Assembly (NCBI RefSeq): GCF_040712315.1
Contig: NC_134016.1
Location: 27,661,503-27,725,502, forward strand
DNA from: Castanea sativa
Taxonomy: Eukaryota > Streptophyta > Magnoliopsida > Fagales > Fagaceae
Reading direction: 5' to 3'
DNA length: 64,000 nucleotides
Below, piece after piece: positions 35,780-48,778 of the stretch (the stretch's first letter is position 1; each line of letters opens with the position of its first letter). A program made the position numbers and the translations under genes. The notes beneath the pieces are model-generated. The model did no database searches and was not told where the DNA came from. It saw nothing but the letters and a program-made list of their open reading frames with translations.

Positions 35780-38700
35780 TAAAACGAGATCTCTAGGAAT
35801 GAATGCCCTAACCTTGATCCATTTGTCAAACCCTTGCCTAAGTTTATGTTGGTATTGTGCAAATTTGATCGCAACCATTTCCCTTCGTTCCTCGACTAAG
35901 TCAAGATCAAGGGATAGAAACCGTTCATTGTCGCCACCGAGGAGTTGGTCAGACCTTAATGATGGAAACCCGTTTCAGTAGGAATAATCGCCTCATATCC
36001 ATACGTCATGGAAAATGGGGTCTTGCCCATAGATGTTCTAGGAGTTATGCGATATGTCCATAAAACATGGGGCAACTCGTCCACCCATTTTCCTTTGGCA
36101 TCCTCCAATCTTTTATTTAATCCATTTACAATGATTTTGTTGATGGCCTTTGCTTATCCATTACTATGTGGGTACGATGGGGTGGAATACCTATTCTTTA
36201 TCCCTAAGTCATAACAGTACCTCTGAAAGACTTTACTATCAAATTGAAACCCATTATCCGAGATAAGTATGTTAGGGACCCTAAACCTTATTACAATATT
36301 TCGCCACACGAACCTTTTGACATCTTGATCACGGATGTTTGCCAATGGTTCAGCCTCAACCCATTTAGTAAAATAGTTAGTTGCAACAAGGAGATACTTG
36401 ATTCCCTGTTGCCCTAAGAAAAGGTCCCACAATATCCAGCTCCCACTGCGCAAAAGGCCAAGGACTACTCAATGGATTTAGCACCCCCTGGCTGATGTAC
36501 GTTAGGAGAATACCTTTGACACTGATCACACTTCTTAACATACTCTTGAGAGGACTTCTGCATGCTCGGCCACCAATATCCTTGCGTTAAGGCCCTATGA
36601 GCAAACGACCTCCCACCTATGTGACTGTTGCATATTCCCTCATGCAACTCCTCCAGTAGTATTTCTACTGCCTCAGGATGAATGTACAATAGATATGAGT
36701 GCTTATATAGTTTTTGATCTTCAGACAGCCAAAACCTTGACGCTTTCCTACGAACTTTCTCTACCTCGGTTTTATCCTCGAGTAATAATCCGCTTTTGAG
36801 AAATGTAAGCAATGAGTCCATCCAACTTGGGCCCATCTGAGTGAAATGGATCTAAACCAAAACTGGTACATCATAGGCAGGCGATGTATAATCCTCCACC
36901 AAGATAATTCTAGGAAGATTCTCCTTGCTTATGGTAGCTAGAGTTGTGAGTGAATCAGCATGAGAATTTTTGCTTCAGGGTACCTGCTCAAGCGTAAAGG
37001 AATAAAAGCCTCCTAAAGAAAGTTTGACTTGATTCAAGTATCAAAGCATCCTCGGGTCTTTAGCTTTAAAATCACCCCGAACCTGTCCAACTATAAGTCT
37101 TGAATCACAATACTCTAACCACCTTACCCTTGAGCTTGCGCATGGCTGCCAACCCCGCCAATAAAGCCTTATATTTAGCCTCGTCATTTGTTGCTGCAAA
37201 ACCCAATCTCAGGGATTTTTCTAAAGTAATTCCTTCCGGAGAAATCATCACAATTCCTATTCCTGATCCCTTTTGATTGGCTGCACCATCCACAAACAGA
37301 CGCCAAACTTGCTGAATTTCTACTAAACCCACTGCTACTATCTCCTCAGGTTCTACTCCCTCTTTTGAGTCACCTAACTCTTCTATAAATGTTGCTACCA
37401 GTTTCGCCAGAATTTGGTCCTTTATAGCAGTTTGAGGCAAATACTTAATATCAAACACACCAAGCATAGTTCCCTATTTTGCGACCCTTCTTGTATAATC
37501 CGACCTTTAGAGTAATGCTTGTAAGGGCAACTAAGTCAGAACAATCACAGTATGAGCCTAGAAGTAGTGAGGCAACTTCTTCGTAGCGTGGATGATAGCA
37601 AGAATTGCTTTCTCCAAATGGAGATACCTGATCTAAGCCTCTTGAAGGGATTTGCATCATAATACACTGGTTTTTGAATTCCTTCATCCACCCGTATCAA
37701 CACTAAACTCACTGCATGTTTAGCAACAACCACATATGCATACAAAATCTCCTCCTTCTCTGGCTGAGACAAGAGTGGTGGGTTAGCCAAATATGCCTTC
37801 AATTCTTCAAAAGCCTTATCGCATTCCTTGGACCACGAAAAAACCTTCCACTTATCCAATAGTTGAAAAAATGGTCTACACCACTTAGCAAACCTCAAGA
37901 TAAACTATTTCAAAGCTACTATCATCTTGGTAAGGCGTTGAACCTCTTTTGGATTTCGAGGAGGATGCAAGTCATGAATAGCCTTAATTTGGTCGAGATT
38001 AACTTCTATCCCTTTATTGGTGATCATGTAACCCAAAAACTTTCCAGACCCTACCCTAAAAGAGCATTTAGAAGCGTTTAAGCGTAATTTATGCTTTCTT
38101 AAGATTGCAGAAGTTTCTCCAAGGTCTAATAGATGCTCGATCTCTTCTTTACTTTTAACCACCATATCATCAATGTATGCTTCCATGTTTTTTCCCAATT
38201 GGTTTTCAAACATCCTAGTTAGTATCCTTTGATAGGTAGATCCCACATTCTTTAGCCCAAAGGGCATTACCCTGTAGTGGTAATTGCATGTTGGGGTAAG
38301 GAAGGTTGTTTTCTCATGGTCAGGCAACGCCAATGAGATTTAGTGGTAGCCTTGAAGCGCATCTAGGAAACTCATCCTAGGATGTCCATACGTTGCGTCA
38401 ACTAACTTATCTATTCTTGGGATGGGAAACGTGTTCTTTGGACAAGCTTTATTGAGATCAGTAAATCCACACATACTCTCCACTTCCCTAACTTCTTTTT
38501 TACCACCACAGTATTAGCCAACTATTCAGGATAGAAAACCTCCTTGATTTCCCCAACATGCTTAAGCTTATGGACCTCTTCTTTTTTAGCCTCAACGTGT
38601 TCCTTAGATGAACGCCGAGGTAGTTGCTTCTTCGAGGTAGCCTTGGGATTAACATTCAAGTGATGACAGATAAACTCGAGATCAACCTCGAGTGCTTCGT

Positions 38701-39390
38701 ATGCACTCCATGCAAAAACATCCAAATTATGCATAAGGAAATCCACTAGTTGCCTCTTATCCTCTACTAGGAGGCGAATTCCAACTTGAAAATTTCTATC
38801 CACATCTTCTCTAATGGTAACCTTTTTTAACTCCTTACAGGACACTGGACCATTCGAGAAGGTAAGCATCCCAAGCTGTGATTGATACAATGTCGGTGCC
38901 ACTTTCTCTGAACCAATCTCGGCCACACAATGCCCAACCGCCACCACCATGCATTGTCTGGCCACTGACTGACATCCCAATAGCTCTGCCACCCTTTTTG
39001 AGGTAGGATACTTTACCTTGAGATGCAATGCGGATGAAACCAACCCCATTGCATGTAGCCATGGCCTGGCCAAGATGACAGTGTATGATGAAAACGCGTC
39101 CACTACTATGAAATCTACATCTACCACCTTTCCCCCGTTTGAACAGGCAACTGAATAATCCCCTTTGGAATAGTAGTGTTTCCATCAAACCCAATCAACG
39201 GAGCGTTACACTAGTCCAAGTCCTCTAGTCTAAGTCCTAATCCTTTAAATAAGTTAGGGTACATAATTTCTATCCCACTGCCTTGATCAACCATTACTTT
39301 CTTGACATCAAATCCTGCTATCCACAGGGTTACCACCAGGGCGTCATCATGTGGTTGAATCGTTCCCAATTTATCCTCCACGGAAAATCC
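35780..39390 (-). pseudogene. Tat-1 pol relic (protease, RT, two RNase H, integrase)
   Basis: Read leftwards: protease C-terminal block FIVVDAFSSYTVILARPWLHA (39127-39060); RT with ACPKN-type fingers, DALQGYH followed by TAA (38339-38341), [14 protein letters not shown] and catalytic YIDDM (near 38180); RNase H at 37898-37480; second RNase H with RLFVDGAANQKGSGIG (near 37300); integrase HHCC knuckle ending CDQCQR (near 36510); integrase core with LISDNGFQFDS (near 36250). Many stops and at least four frame changes, so not functional. Useful as an internal reference for reading damage in Tat-2. Confidence 0.9.
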
Positions 39391-39395
39391 TATGA

Positions 39396-40926
39396 CTAGT
39401 TGTTCTGAATTTCTTTTGCAGATTCTTCCACTTGTGGTGACACCAACATTACCCTATTAGCTAGGTGAGGTGGTTCTCTCAGGGTTGCAAAAATAACATT
39501 TATCGTTCCTAAGGATGACCGAGATGCACCACCCCTTTGCAGTCCTGCGACAGGTCGATCTCCTTGACTATCTGGCTGTTGTAGAAATTGCTTTAGCCTT
39601 CTTACTTTAATTAGCTGGTCCAAAAAGGCCCTTAAATTTCTACAGTTCTCAGTTGTGTGACCTCGATCTTGGTGGTACTGGCAATACATATTCTGATTTC
39701 TTCTAATGGGATCTCCTCCCATCTTATTTAGCCATTTGAAGTAGGGCTCGTGCTTAATCTTCTTTAACACTTGATATATTGGTTCTTTGAACACTGAATT
39801 TACCACTTAAGTGGCCGCGATATTATGGGGTGTTTGGTTAAAAAATTCTCTCCTCGGCCTGGAAGATGTGAACCAACCTACTAAACTATCCTTTCGATTA
39901 GTGGAGAAAGCCTTAGCCTTACCTTTAACAGAACTCTATTTGTCCTTGACCTGTTTATGTTCTTCTATCTGATCCATCAATTGATGCATACTCCGAGGTG
40001 GTTTCATAGTAAGTGATTTCCACAAGTCGGATTGCGTAGGAAGTCCTACTTTGAAGGTTCATACAACAACACCTTCAAAATCTCCATCGATCTCATTGTA
40101 TATCTCCCAATATCAGCCAGAATAATTCTTCTAGGTCTCTCCTTCTCTCATAGACATCAAAAGTAGAAAGTCCAAGGGTCTAGGGATTCTACTGCAAGTT
40201 ACAAACCGTGCCCCAAAGGCTCTCTTGAGCTTTTCAAAGGAATGTATTGATCCTTCCTCGAGGCCATTGAACCACCTCATGGCCACTGGTCCAAGGCTTG
40301 AAGGGAAAACTTTACACATCAGTCTTGTTCTTAGAGTGAATGGCCATCCTCTGGTTAAAATGGCTCAAATGCTCAACAAGATTGGTTTTACCATTATAGA
40401 TGGTGAAAGTAGGCTGGTTAAAGTGACGAGAGAGCTCGGCTTGCTCAATACGCTGAGAAAATGGAGAATAAGAAATTTGAAGGAGGGCCTTCCCTATGGC
40501 CCTATGCCCCTGGCCTCTCCTCAGCAGAGTACAAGATTTCTTACGATAATACTTTCGTCCAGAAGTGTGACGGGAGGATGATGTGAACGACTCACTAGGC
40601 GGAGTTCTGCTTTTGGGTCGATAACTACAATCACTTCCAGTACTTGAATACTGTTTTGAAGAGGAAGTCCTACTTCCCTTTATTTGAGTTCGGTGATGAA
40701 GACGTCGTCATAGCCGCTTAACTTGCCTCTCCAAGTTGTGTAGTTCCTCATCATGTGAATGATGACTGGCCTCGTGTTGTCCAGTCCGCTTAGAATGGAC
40801 AAAGGGTACTCCTTGACTATGAGTGTGGACCATATGACGATTTCTCCTTCTCTCCAGATTAATGAAGTGATCTCTGCGTTGAGAACCTACAGATTCCACT
40901 GATCCACTGTGCCTGGAACCAGCCAT
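39396..40926 (-). pseudogene. Tat-1 gag relic
   Basis: N-terminal part MAGSRHSGSVES at 40926-40708, capsid block MCKVFPSSLGPVAMRWFNGL at 40319-40260, knuckle region CQYHQDRGHTTENC near 39690 and the GTINVIFA junction near 39510. Aligns along its length with Tat-2 gag. Several stops and frameshifts. Confidence 0.9.
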
Positions 40927-40951
40927 AACCGTAAGGGTACTTCAGTTGACC

Positions 40952-40971
40952 TCCCCACAGACGGCGCCAAT
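40952..40971 (-). other. Tat-1 primer binding site
   Basis: The - strand reads TGGCGCCGTCTGTGGG directly inside the right LTR, identical to Tat-2 and one base different from Tat-3. The primer tRNA was not determined. Confidence 0.85.
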
Positions 40972-41728
40972 TGTGGCGGGCGAAAAGTAGCGAAAAGTCA
41001 ATCAGTAAATGTTGATTTTTTTTATTTTATTACAATTTACTCACTTAATTAATTTGTAGAGATGGGATGCAAGGTTAACATTAAAATACCCATTAAGTAA
41101 AAAGGAATCTTCAGGTTAAACTTTGATATGAGATATAAGTAGTCAATTTGAATTCTCATTGAAATTTATTAAGTGTTCGTCCTCGAGTTCAGTCCGAGGA
41201 TAGAATTACAACTAAATGATCTTTTTTCCTTCTCCTTCCCTTTTTTCAACCTCCCCTTGATCCAGGTGCTCCTTGGCTTTATATAAGGTTCAAGGATGCA
41301 TCTGAATCTTACATTTAGAGGGTTGAGATCAAATTCTTTTGATACTTGTCCCATCAAGATCTTACTAGAAGGCTTCTACAACAAAAATATGAGCTGTGAT
41401 AGACACTGTTCATGGTCATTTCTCTATTAATGCGGCCAATTAAGTGGTTGCAGTATATTTAATGTGGAGGGGATGACTTCCTTGTCCTTCCTTTTTCTTC
41501 TTCTCCTTGTTTAGAACCAAATTACCTTTGTTTCCCCGAGGGTCGCATTGTGTTACCTTCTTTCCGGGGTCTCGGCCTTCCTGAGGTTAAGTAGGCCCCC
41601 TTGGAATTGTCAACAGTGGCATCATCCCAAACTCCTTACTAGTTAACCAAATCCTCTCCGTTTAGTTCCTCTCTTCGGAATTACTCTAATTATCTCCATT
41701 AACTACCTTTGATCCTTGTCCCCCCACA
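40972..41728 (-). repeat. Tat-1 5' LTR
   Basis: Starts TGTGGCGGGCGAAAAG and ends CCCCCACA. Partner of 31387-32120. Confidence 0.9.
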
Positions 41729-42038
41729 ATTGCCTTTATATGAAATGTAAAAACTTATTAGAAAACAATGTAAAAAGGTTTAAAAAGTTTACTCTATTAA
41801 TTTTTACATCTCATATGAGATGATAATTGTACCTTATCCAAATCAAACAAAGTAAACTTTACTACAGTTTTTTGACATTACAAAAATACTAAATAAATAA
41901 AATAAAATTTGCATGCTCTTGAACTTGAGAAGTGATACAATAACAAAGTAATGTATTTTCACCATGTCATTGCACCCAATGTAGCAATAACTCAATAGCT
42001 CAACTACCAAATCTTGTGTCTAGCACCGTTATTTATAG

Positions 42039-42629
42039 CAAAGAAGTCAATACTGTATCGGAGGCTGTACCGATTTGGTCACCAGTACGATATATTTGGA
42101 TAACGATCAATACCGATGTATTGTATTGGGTTTACCGCTATTTTATATATTTAATACACGCGCGCGCACGCACACGCACACACACGCACACACACACAAA
42201 ATCTCTATTTAGACACACACACACACAGACTCTTCAACTTTTAGTCTCATAAATACCTTCCATTTCAACTATTGTATATTGATTAATACAGCAACCTAAA
42301 GATCAACTGGAAATTAGAATTAATGTTAGTAAAACAGTTAAAAAAGAAGAAAATAGAACTCTTAATTCAAACACCAAATCCAAATTAAGTAAAAGAATTG
42401 GAGAGATCAAATGTTAGGTGTAATAATGAAATTATCTACAAAATACTTTCATTATTGATTATTTTAGAGACAAAAACTGCCACAATTTAAAAATAAAAAA
42501 AACATAGCATTTTGTGTTTTGGTCCGGTATTCATTTACTGGCCGGTACGGCCGGTATTTATTCCAGTACGAAATAGGAATGTACCTGTACCGGTGCACTG
42601 ACCGGTACAGTACGGTATCAATAACATTG
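42039..42629. mobile_element. hAT-like non-autonomous element with CA microsatellite
   Basis: ATTTATAG flanks it at 42031-42038 and 42630-42637 (8 bp). Terminal sequences are CAAAGAAGTCAATACTGTA and, on the reverse strand, CAATGTTATTGATACCGTA (12 of 19 identical). Both arms continue with CTGTACCG and ACCGGTAC-like blocks. There is no transposase. A mixed (CA/CG)n microsatellite lies within. Confidence 0.7.
42156..42234. repeat. (CG/CA)n microsatellite
   Basis: Alternating purine-pyrimidine ACGCGCGCGC then ACACAC runs with a short interruption at 42201-42211. Confidence 0.95.
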
Positions 42630-42872
42630 ATTTATAGACCTTTTATTTATGTGAACTCTCTCTCTCTCTCAAAGCTTCTCTTTAGGGATGGCAAAAATCC
42701 ATTTGGGGACGAATACCCAACTCGACGAGTACAAATTTTACCCAATCCATTAGGGGATTAGTGTATTAAGGCAAGTTTGTTTCAACGCCTAAAGAGAAGA
42801 AAGAGAGAGAACCTCTCACTGTCTCTGTCTCTTTCTTAATTTCTTAAGAAAAACAATTAAACAATTGGTAAA

Positions 42873-42878
<6 letters not shown>

Positions 42879-42920
<42 letters not shown>

Positions 42921-42962
42921 CTTCTTATTATTCTTCTTCTTCTTCTTCTTCTTCTTCTTCTT
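42879..42962. repeat. Adjacent (GA)n and (CTT)n microsatellites
   Basis: About 19 GA units followed, after GCTCTTCTTATTA, by about nine CTT units. Confidence 0.95.
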
Positions 42963-43805
42963 TTTGAAAACTCAAATCATCCTATAATTCATTAGAAAGC
43001 TCATAGTATTTTGATGATTTTCCCAATGTAGAGTTGTGGAAATATATATATAATAAACTTTAAAACTTAGGGGCGTGGAAAAAAGGTTCTCCACTATCAG
43101 TTCCTGGTAATTTAAACTAGAGTATGTGTTTTTGGAAAATATTAGATAAGAGGCAAGTGTTGGGACTCAAATCTAGGCCACCTATGCTAGAAATTGTGTA
43201 TGATACACGAACTATTAAGGCAATCCAACTTCTTGGGTCTTTATCTTACAAACTATAATATTTATTATATAATTCAATTAATAATTATTATTTTCCCATA
43301 ATTTGATCTCAATTAAACCCCGGTCTGACCTCAAAAACTTTGAACTTTTTTTTTTCCCGATTTTTTGAATAGTTTGGGTTTCAAAATAATGCACACCCCT
43401 AGTGAACGAAATTTACTGGCCTCGCATAATAAATGGAACAAGATGATGCTAAAATTTTTCCATGTACTCACCCTGATTATATTCAAGCAATTAAAATATA
43501 TTTTTTTTATTAACTTTTTTTGTAAGGCATATATGTGCTTTTAGTTTTCAGACTTTAAATTTCAGATTTTTTTATGCTATACTATTGAATTTATATTTTT
43601 TTTAAGATTTAAATTGTTTATATTTTTAGTTATTGCATTGTTATGTTTGAATTGTATTTATATTTTTTTTAATACGTGAATTTTCGTCTTGTTATGTTTT
43701 AAAAATGTTTTGTTATGTTAGAACTTGTTTTTTAAAATGTTTTATGAGTTTTAATTTAATTTATTCAAAATAACTTTTTATTAAATTATATATCTAAAAA
43801 ATCAA

Positions 43806-43968
43806 AGAGGTATTTGGTTTGTGTTTTCAAACAATCATTTTTTTTCAGTTTTTAAACAACATTACACATATTTTCACACACTTTTTCACTGATATATATT
43901 TCTACAAATATTTTCAAATAACAATTTTTAATTTTTAAGCACATATAATAAGTGGACTCTAAGTGTGG
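43806..43968. mobile_element. Second copy of the MITE family seen at 3709
   Basis: Shares TTTGGTTTGTGTTTTCAAAC-like ends, AACATTACACATATTTT, CACTTTTTCACT and ATTTTCAAATAACA blocks with the 3709-3830 element. Confidence 0.5.
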
Positions 43969-46900
43969 TTGCCATCCCTAACCCTCTCTCTCCCTGCTAA
44001 AACCGGTTCAACCAATCCAGTTCGGCTGCTAGTTGGGTTCAGTTCTTGGTTACATGCCCAAAACAAAGAGACAGGTTTGAGCTATAGAGTATAGACTATA
44101 GAGAGTATATAGCCCAGTAGAGAAGTTTGTTGCTGCCAAGTCTCACGTCACGTGATGGTCTAGGAAAACTCAAAATAGGGAACACGAGATTTTACGAAAG
44201 AACAACTCGCGAGATGTAATGCCAAAATGTTTAGCGGACACGTGTCGGTGAAATAGGGTGGAAAGTCTGGGATGAATGAATGGTCGATGTTGAATAAATT
44301 TTCCCTTGATTAGACAAAAGCGACGCTGATTTGACAACACAATGTCATTCTGATTGGTAGGCCCCTCCTCCTCACAGTGCGCACGTTAACGTTAACGTTC
44401 ACTCACTCCTGCTCTTCGCATTCATTAACCACATTTTCCAACTAATTTACCTTTATTTATTATTATTTTTATTTAATAAAAAGTTTTTGTTTTGATTTAT
44501 TTGTCCTTTGAAAAGTCAATTTTTTTAAGAAAATATCATTTATTATTTTATCTACTTTATAAAAATGTATAAGCTTACAAAATTATTCTTAAATAAATTT
44601 ATCAATTTTTTTAAAAAGAATTATTTTTAAGAGATAATTAAAAAGGTGACCCAATTAGATTAATTTTTTAAATATTTATTAATTTTCTTTTCAAATAGTT
44701 TTAAAAATAAAATAAAAGTATAATAGAAACATTAATAAATTAATAATTTTTATTTTTTAAAAATTATAATATTATAAAACATTTCAAAATAAAATAATAG
44801 ACAAATAAACTGAGACAGAGCAAGATTAATTTTCCTTTTAGTAGAAAAAGGCATGAATTACAAATATTCATAAAGTAAAAGCCTTCGAATTTAGGGTGAA
44901 GAGATTTTGAGTAAGTTGTTGCTTCTTAAAAATATATATAAATAAAAAAAATATAAAAATAAAAAATTATTTAAATATTAAAAATTATTGTTTAAATAAC
45001 CGTAATAAATTCTCATTATTTTTTTTACATACAGATGTTGTCGGTAATATGATACACTTTTGCCATTTTTTTTAACAGAATTCTGTGATTCGTGCTGTTG
45101 TGAATTTAGAGCTATTATTTTTTTCTCATTAATTCATGTTTGCAAGTGATAAGGTATGCTCTCATATTATATTATATATATATATATATATAATGAATTC
45201 TATTTGAGATTCATTTATAAATCAACTTATAAATTATTTACAATAAAAAACTTATAAATTTTTTTTTGGTGAGTTATATATATATATATAGAGAAAAAAA
45301 ATAATGAATTTGTCTGAGATTCATTTGAAAATCAATTTATAAATTATTTGTCTTAATATTTGTGAATTTTATGTAAATTATCTTTTTTTTTCTTATTATG
45401 CGTAAGTTTTTTATATATTTATTTTAACTTTTTATTTATAATAATAAAAAATTCGGTAAAAAGTTAGATAAGATAATACTTAATAGTGGTGGGTGAAGTG
45501 GAGTTAAAAGTAGAGGAGTGGAGTAGTAGACAATGAAAATCTAGGGGTAGATCTTAATGAGTACAGGGCTGACAACTTTAGCTTTTTCTTCGTCTTGGTC
45601 TGTGTTGTCCCCACGTTGCGTATGGAATCCAGAACACGTGGTTGGTAAAGAGGAATGTAATACTTACTTGCAATTATCGCAAAAAAAATAAAAATTTTAA
45701 TTAATACATACAGATACAGTGCTTTTTTATTCAGATTCTGCTGATAATGATCCACTATTTGTTAATCGAAAGACGAGACGGGACAGGACAGCGGCGTTCC
45801 AGTTTGAACTTTGAACACAGTGATGACTGCCAGCTAAGCCCTACTGCTTCCCATGCCATGCGCACATTTTGCGATTCTCTATGCATTTTCTTAATTGCTG
45901 TCGCTCAAATTATATTTTGGGTAAATTTCATTTACACCTATGCTTTGTTTGGTTACAAATGAGAGAGTAGAAAAATGAAAGAAATGAATAGCAGCAAAGT
46001 AATGAGAAAGAAAAAAAAAAAAAATCAATTTTCCTGTGTATGTTTGGAAATAGGGTGAGATGGAGAAAAGAAAAGAGAAAATTGTATTTCTTTTTCCTTT
46101 ATTTGATTTGCTATACAGAAGGAAATGAAAAGAAAATATATGTTTTTTTTACTTTTATGTCCGTATAAAATGTACAAGATGCATAAAAGTTATAAATAAA
46201 TATATAACTTTATGTCATATTATATTATTTATGTGGACTCTATTTTTTTAAAACCATTTTCTCCTTTCAAAATCACCTAATTTGGGCAGATTGCAAACAT
46301 GTGGACTTAGGGAAAATGGTTTTTTCTATTTTATTTTTTCCATGATAAATATACAGAGTAATTGATTGCATTTCTTCTCATTTCTCTTTTTTTTCCTCTC
46401 TCCTCCGGCCTTTCCAAACACACTGCTAAGCTTGGGGCCTTTGGGCTAATGTCAAATTCAAGATTTTTCAAAACTAACTTTTGATCTTTAAAATCAATTT
46501 AGTCCTTAAAATAATTGAGAAAAAATAACTAACTTTTTAATTAGAAACTAATAAGTTAGTTTTAGGGACTATATTGACTAGGTTCGAAAAATCTTGTATC
46601 TGGTTTGCGTTAACCAAAATCTTTGATGATGATAAAGGAATTTAACCATATATTTTATCTTTATTATTAGTAAAATAAAATCTTGTTAATATCTTTATTA
46701 TTAATAGATTTTATCTTTATTAAATAGAAAAAATAGCATATTGAACCTATAATCTAAATTCAACAAGCTATTTTAATGATTTTTTTCTTTATTAATATCA
46801 TTAATGATTTTTGTAGGTTTCACACTTTTGGAGTTTTGTTCCCACATGAAAAGGACCCTATAATTATATACAAATGTTACATAAAATAATAAATCATATA

Positions 46901-47523
46901 ATACATCATTTAAAAACTTAAAATAATATTATCCATTTATATTTTTTAAGAAAATAATATAAGCTGGCTACTTAAAATAAAGTAATTAATTAAATAATTA
47001 TTGAAAAGACGTACATATGTATCATTAAATTTGTCCACAAAATACAAAACTGATTTTTAGACCCAAAAAAAAAAAAAAAAGTTGTTTACACAACCAATAT
47101 CATATTATGTACTACTAATTTGGGAGACCCGTGCAAGGCATGTGCTACATCCTGAGTGAGAAAATTAAGATAAAATTCTATTTAAAGAAGTATGAAACTA
47201 TGTAAATAAAATATGTATATCATATAATATTAATCTCATTCATATAGGAATTTTGATTACATAAAGTTAGAGTAGCTATTTTAGACATGAATATCTATTT
47301 TACTATAAAATTTCTTACTAATTGAGTTTTGCTAAAATATTGTCACAATATTTAATTTTTTTTTCGATGAATAATGTCATATGCTACAATTGAAGTTTTT
47401 CATCAAATAACTGCAATCATCCACAATTAAATTTTGTTATATTCATACTTCCTTGTTTATATTTACATTTTATGAGCATATATAGGTGTGATATTTAGCT
47501 TACTTAGTTTTTAATGAACACCC

Positions 47524-48270
47524 TGTAAGTGCACAATTGCACCTGGCCCCAAGAACAGTTATGGGCTCAGGCCCAATGAGCCTTAAACAATATGAATTTG
47601 TAGAGTGTGGGCTTGAAACCCAGGTTAGAAGTGTTTGAGGATCAAATGACAAGCCAAAGATTGCAAACACTTGGAAACAACAAGGATATTATAAATCAAC
47701 CTACTCGGACGTAAGCCGAGAGCTGTTCTTATATTATCTCTTCCCTTTTTTCTTTTTCTTTCGATTACCAAAAAAGAGAGTCCCCCTTTCCGGTTCTAGG
47801 TTTCTCCTTAAATACTCCTCTTTGTGATACTTTGTACATGTGTTGCCCCAACTCCCCCTTAGCCTAGATATTTCTTTTCTCAGTGCCTTTGAATAGTAAC
47901 CAGAAGTTTCATTTCCACTGTTCAGGTGTCACTTCCCCATTAATGTGGCCAGGGTGGTAGGTGCAGGGTCTTTAATGTGGAGGTGGCAGCCTTTATCTTT
48001 GGTATTTCTCTAACATCGATGCTTCTAGGACATTCAAGGGTTCACCCCTTTTAACCATTGGTCTTGACCGTGTCTTTCCCTAAACTTTACCATGAAGTCC
48101 CGGGTTCTCCGGTGTCCGTCCGAAGGGAAATTAATCCTCGGCTGGATCCTCGGATCCTTGGCGTATGGGCCGACCCGTAATACTAACAAGCTCTAAACCC
48201 AAGAGTAGGTCGGCCTTCCTTAGCATGGCCCAAAGGCCCACATCCCCATTAGGTCTTTTTACTCCCCACA
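47524..48270 (-). repeat. Tat-2 3' LTR
   Basis: Starts TGTAAGTGCACAATTGC and ends CTCCCCACA on the + strand. The next bases, read on the - strand, give TTTTAAGGGGCTAT immediately before the LTR, the likely polypurine tract. Upstream of the antisense gene, so it could also contribute that gene's promoter. Confidence 0.95.
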
Positions 48271-48778
48271 ATAGCCCCTTAAAACTCTAATTTTCAACGT
48301 CCGAGGAGAAAAATAGGGTTTTGATCTGACGAGAACTTACTCCACACACTTTGTGAATGATTGCACGTGTGGAAATCGTTTCGCGTCCCAGAAGACGCCA
48401 CTTGGCGGTTTTATTTTCAAAAATGCGCGCATTTATTGCTGTAAGTTACACTCTGTCCCCCACGTTCAACGGCGAGATGGGTATCCAACGGTCCTTGTTA
48501 CTCCACGAAAATTTGGGCGGGACGAATATAATTTCGAGGCCGCCTTTCCGCACATCGTGACGCTTCGGGAACCTGCGCCTTCATTTAATTCCCCAGGGGC
48601 TAATCCCATCAAAACATCAGCAATCATACTTTACCTGCAGAAAACCGTGGAAATCTGCTCACCTTCAACTTTGTAAGTTCTTGCTCTCTCTATTCTTAAC
48701 CTTTTCTCCTCGGATATAGTCCTCGGCTATCTTCGTAGATATTCTTCCCTTTAGAGTTTAGCCTTTCGTTCTTTTCTG
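48271..48778 (+). promoter_or_regulatory. Leader region of the Tat-2 antisense gene
   Basis: About 500 bp between the 3' LTR and the antisense ATG. Contains a TTTGTAAGT donor-like motif at about 48670 and a pyrimidine-rich stretch up to TTTAG near 48755. The same motif stands about 115 bp before the ATG in Tat-1, which hints at a 5' UTR intron. No CDS is claimed here. Confidence 0.4.

Larger units (their letters stand above)
31387..41728 (-). mobile_element. Tat-1: degenerate Tat-lineage Ty3/gypsy retrotransposon
   Basis: LTRs lie at 31387-32120 (3') and 40972-41728 (5'), with a primer site beside the right LTR. A - strand gag-pol relic runs from 40926 to about 35790, and a decayed spliced gene lies on the + strand at 32618-34857. 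A 79-bp tandem block lies at 35196-35511. The domain order RT, RNase H, second (archaeal-type) RNase H, integrase places it in the Tat lineage. The flanking 5-mers GTTAG and ATTGC do not match, so the target duplication is lost or the element is recombinant. The coding frames are full of stops. Confidence 0.93.
42638..47523. other. AT-rich intergenic region with MITEs and microsatellites
   Basis: No host gene can be supported. Contents: (GA)n at 42879-42917, (CTT)n at 42937-42962, a MITE copy at 43806-43968, a GC-richer stretch at 44000-44420 with CACGTG and ACACGTGTC motifs that could be an old promoter, (AT)n at 45173-45192, and a possible TTTGG-ended MITE at about 45940-46440. The frame at 45747-45962 is not recognisable. 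Confidence 0.5.

Noticed and set aside
42016..42252. 78-codon frame with Thr-His repeats
   Set aside because: Runs through the (CA)n tract of the hAT-like element; no domain.
45747..45962. 71-codon + strand frame with a hydrophobic C terminus
   Set aside because: No recognised domain, no promoter or splice context; likely a chance frame.
45940..46440. MITE bounded by TTTGTTTGG and CCAAACACA
   Set aside because: Ends are only loosely inverted and no target duplication was found; mentioned only as a possibility in the regional entry.
48353..48676. 107-codon + strand frame between the 3' LTR and the antisense gene of Tat-2
   Set aside because: No corresponding frame in the same region of Tat-1, no recognisable domain; better explained as leader sequence.
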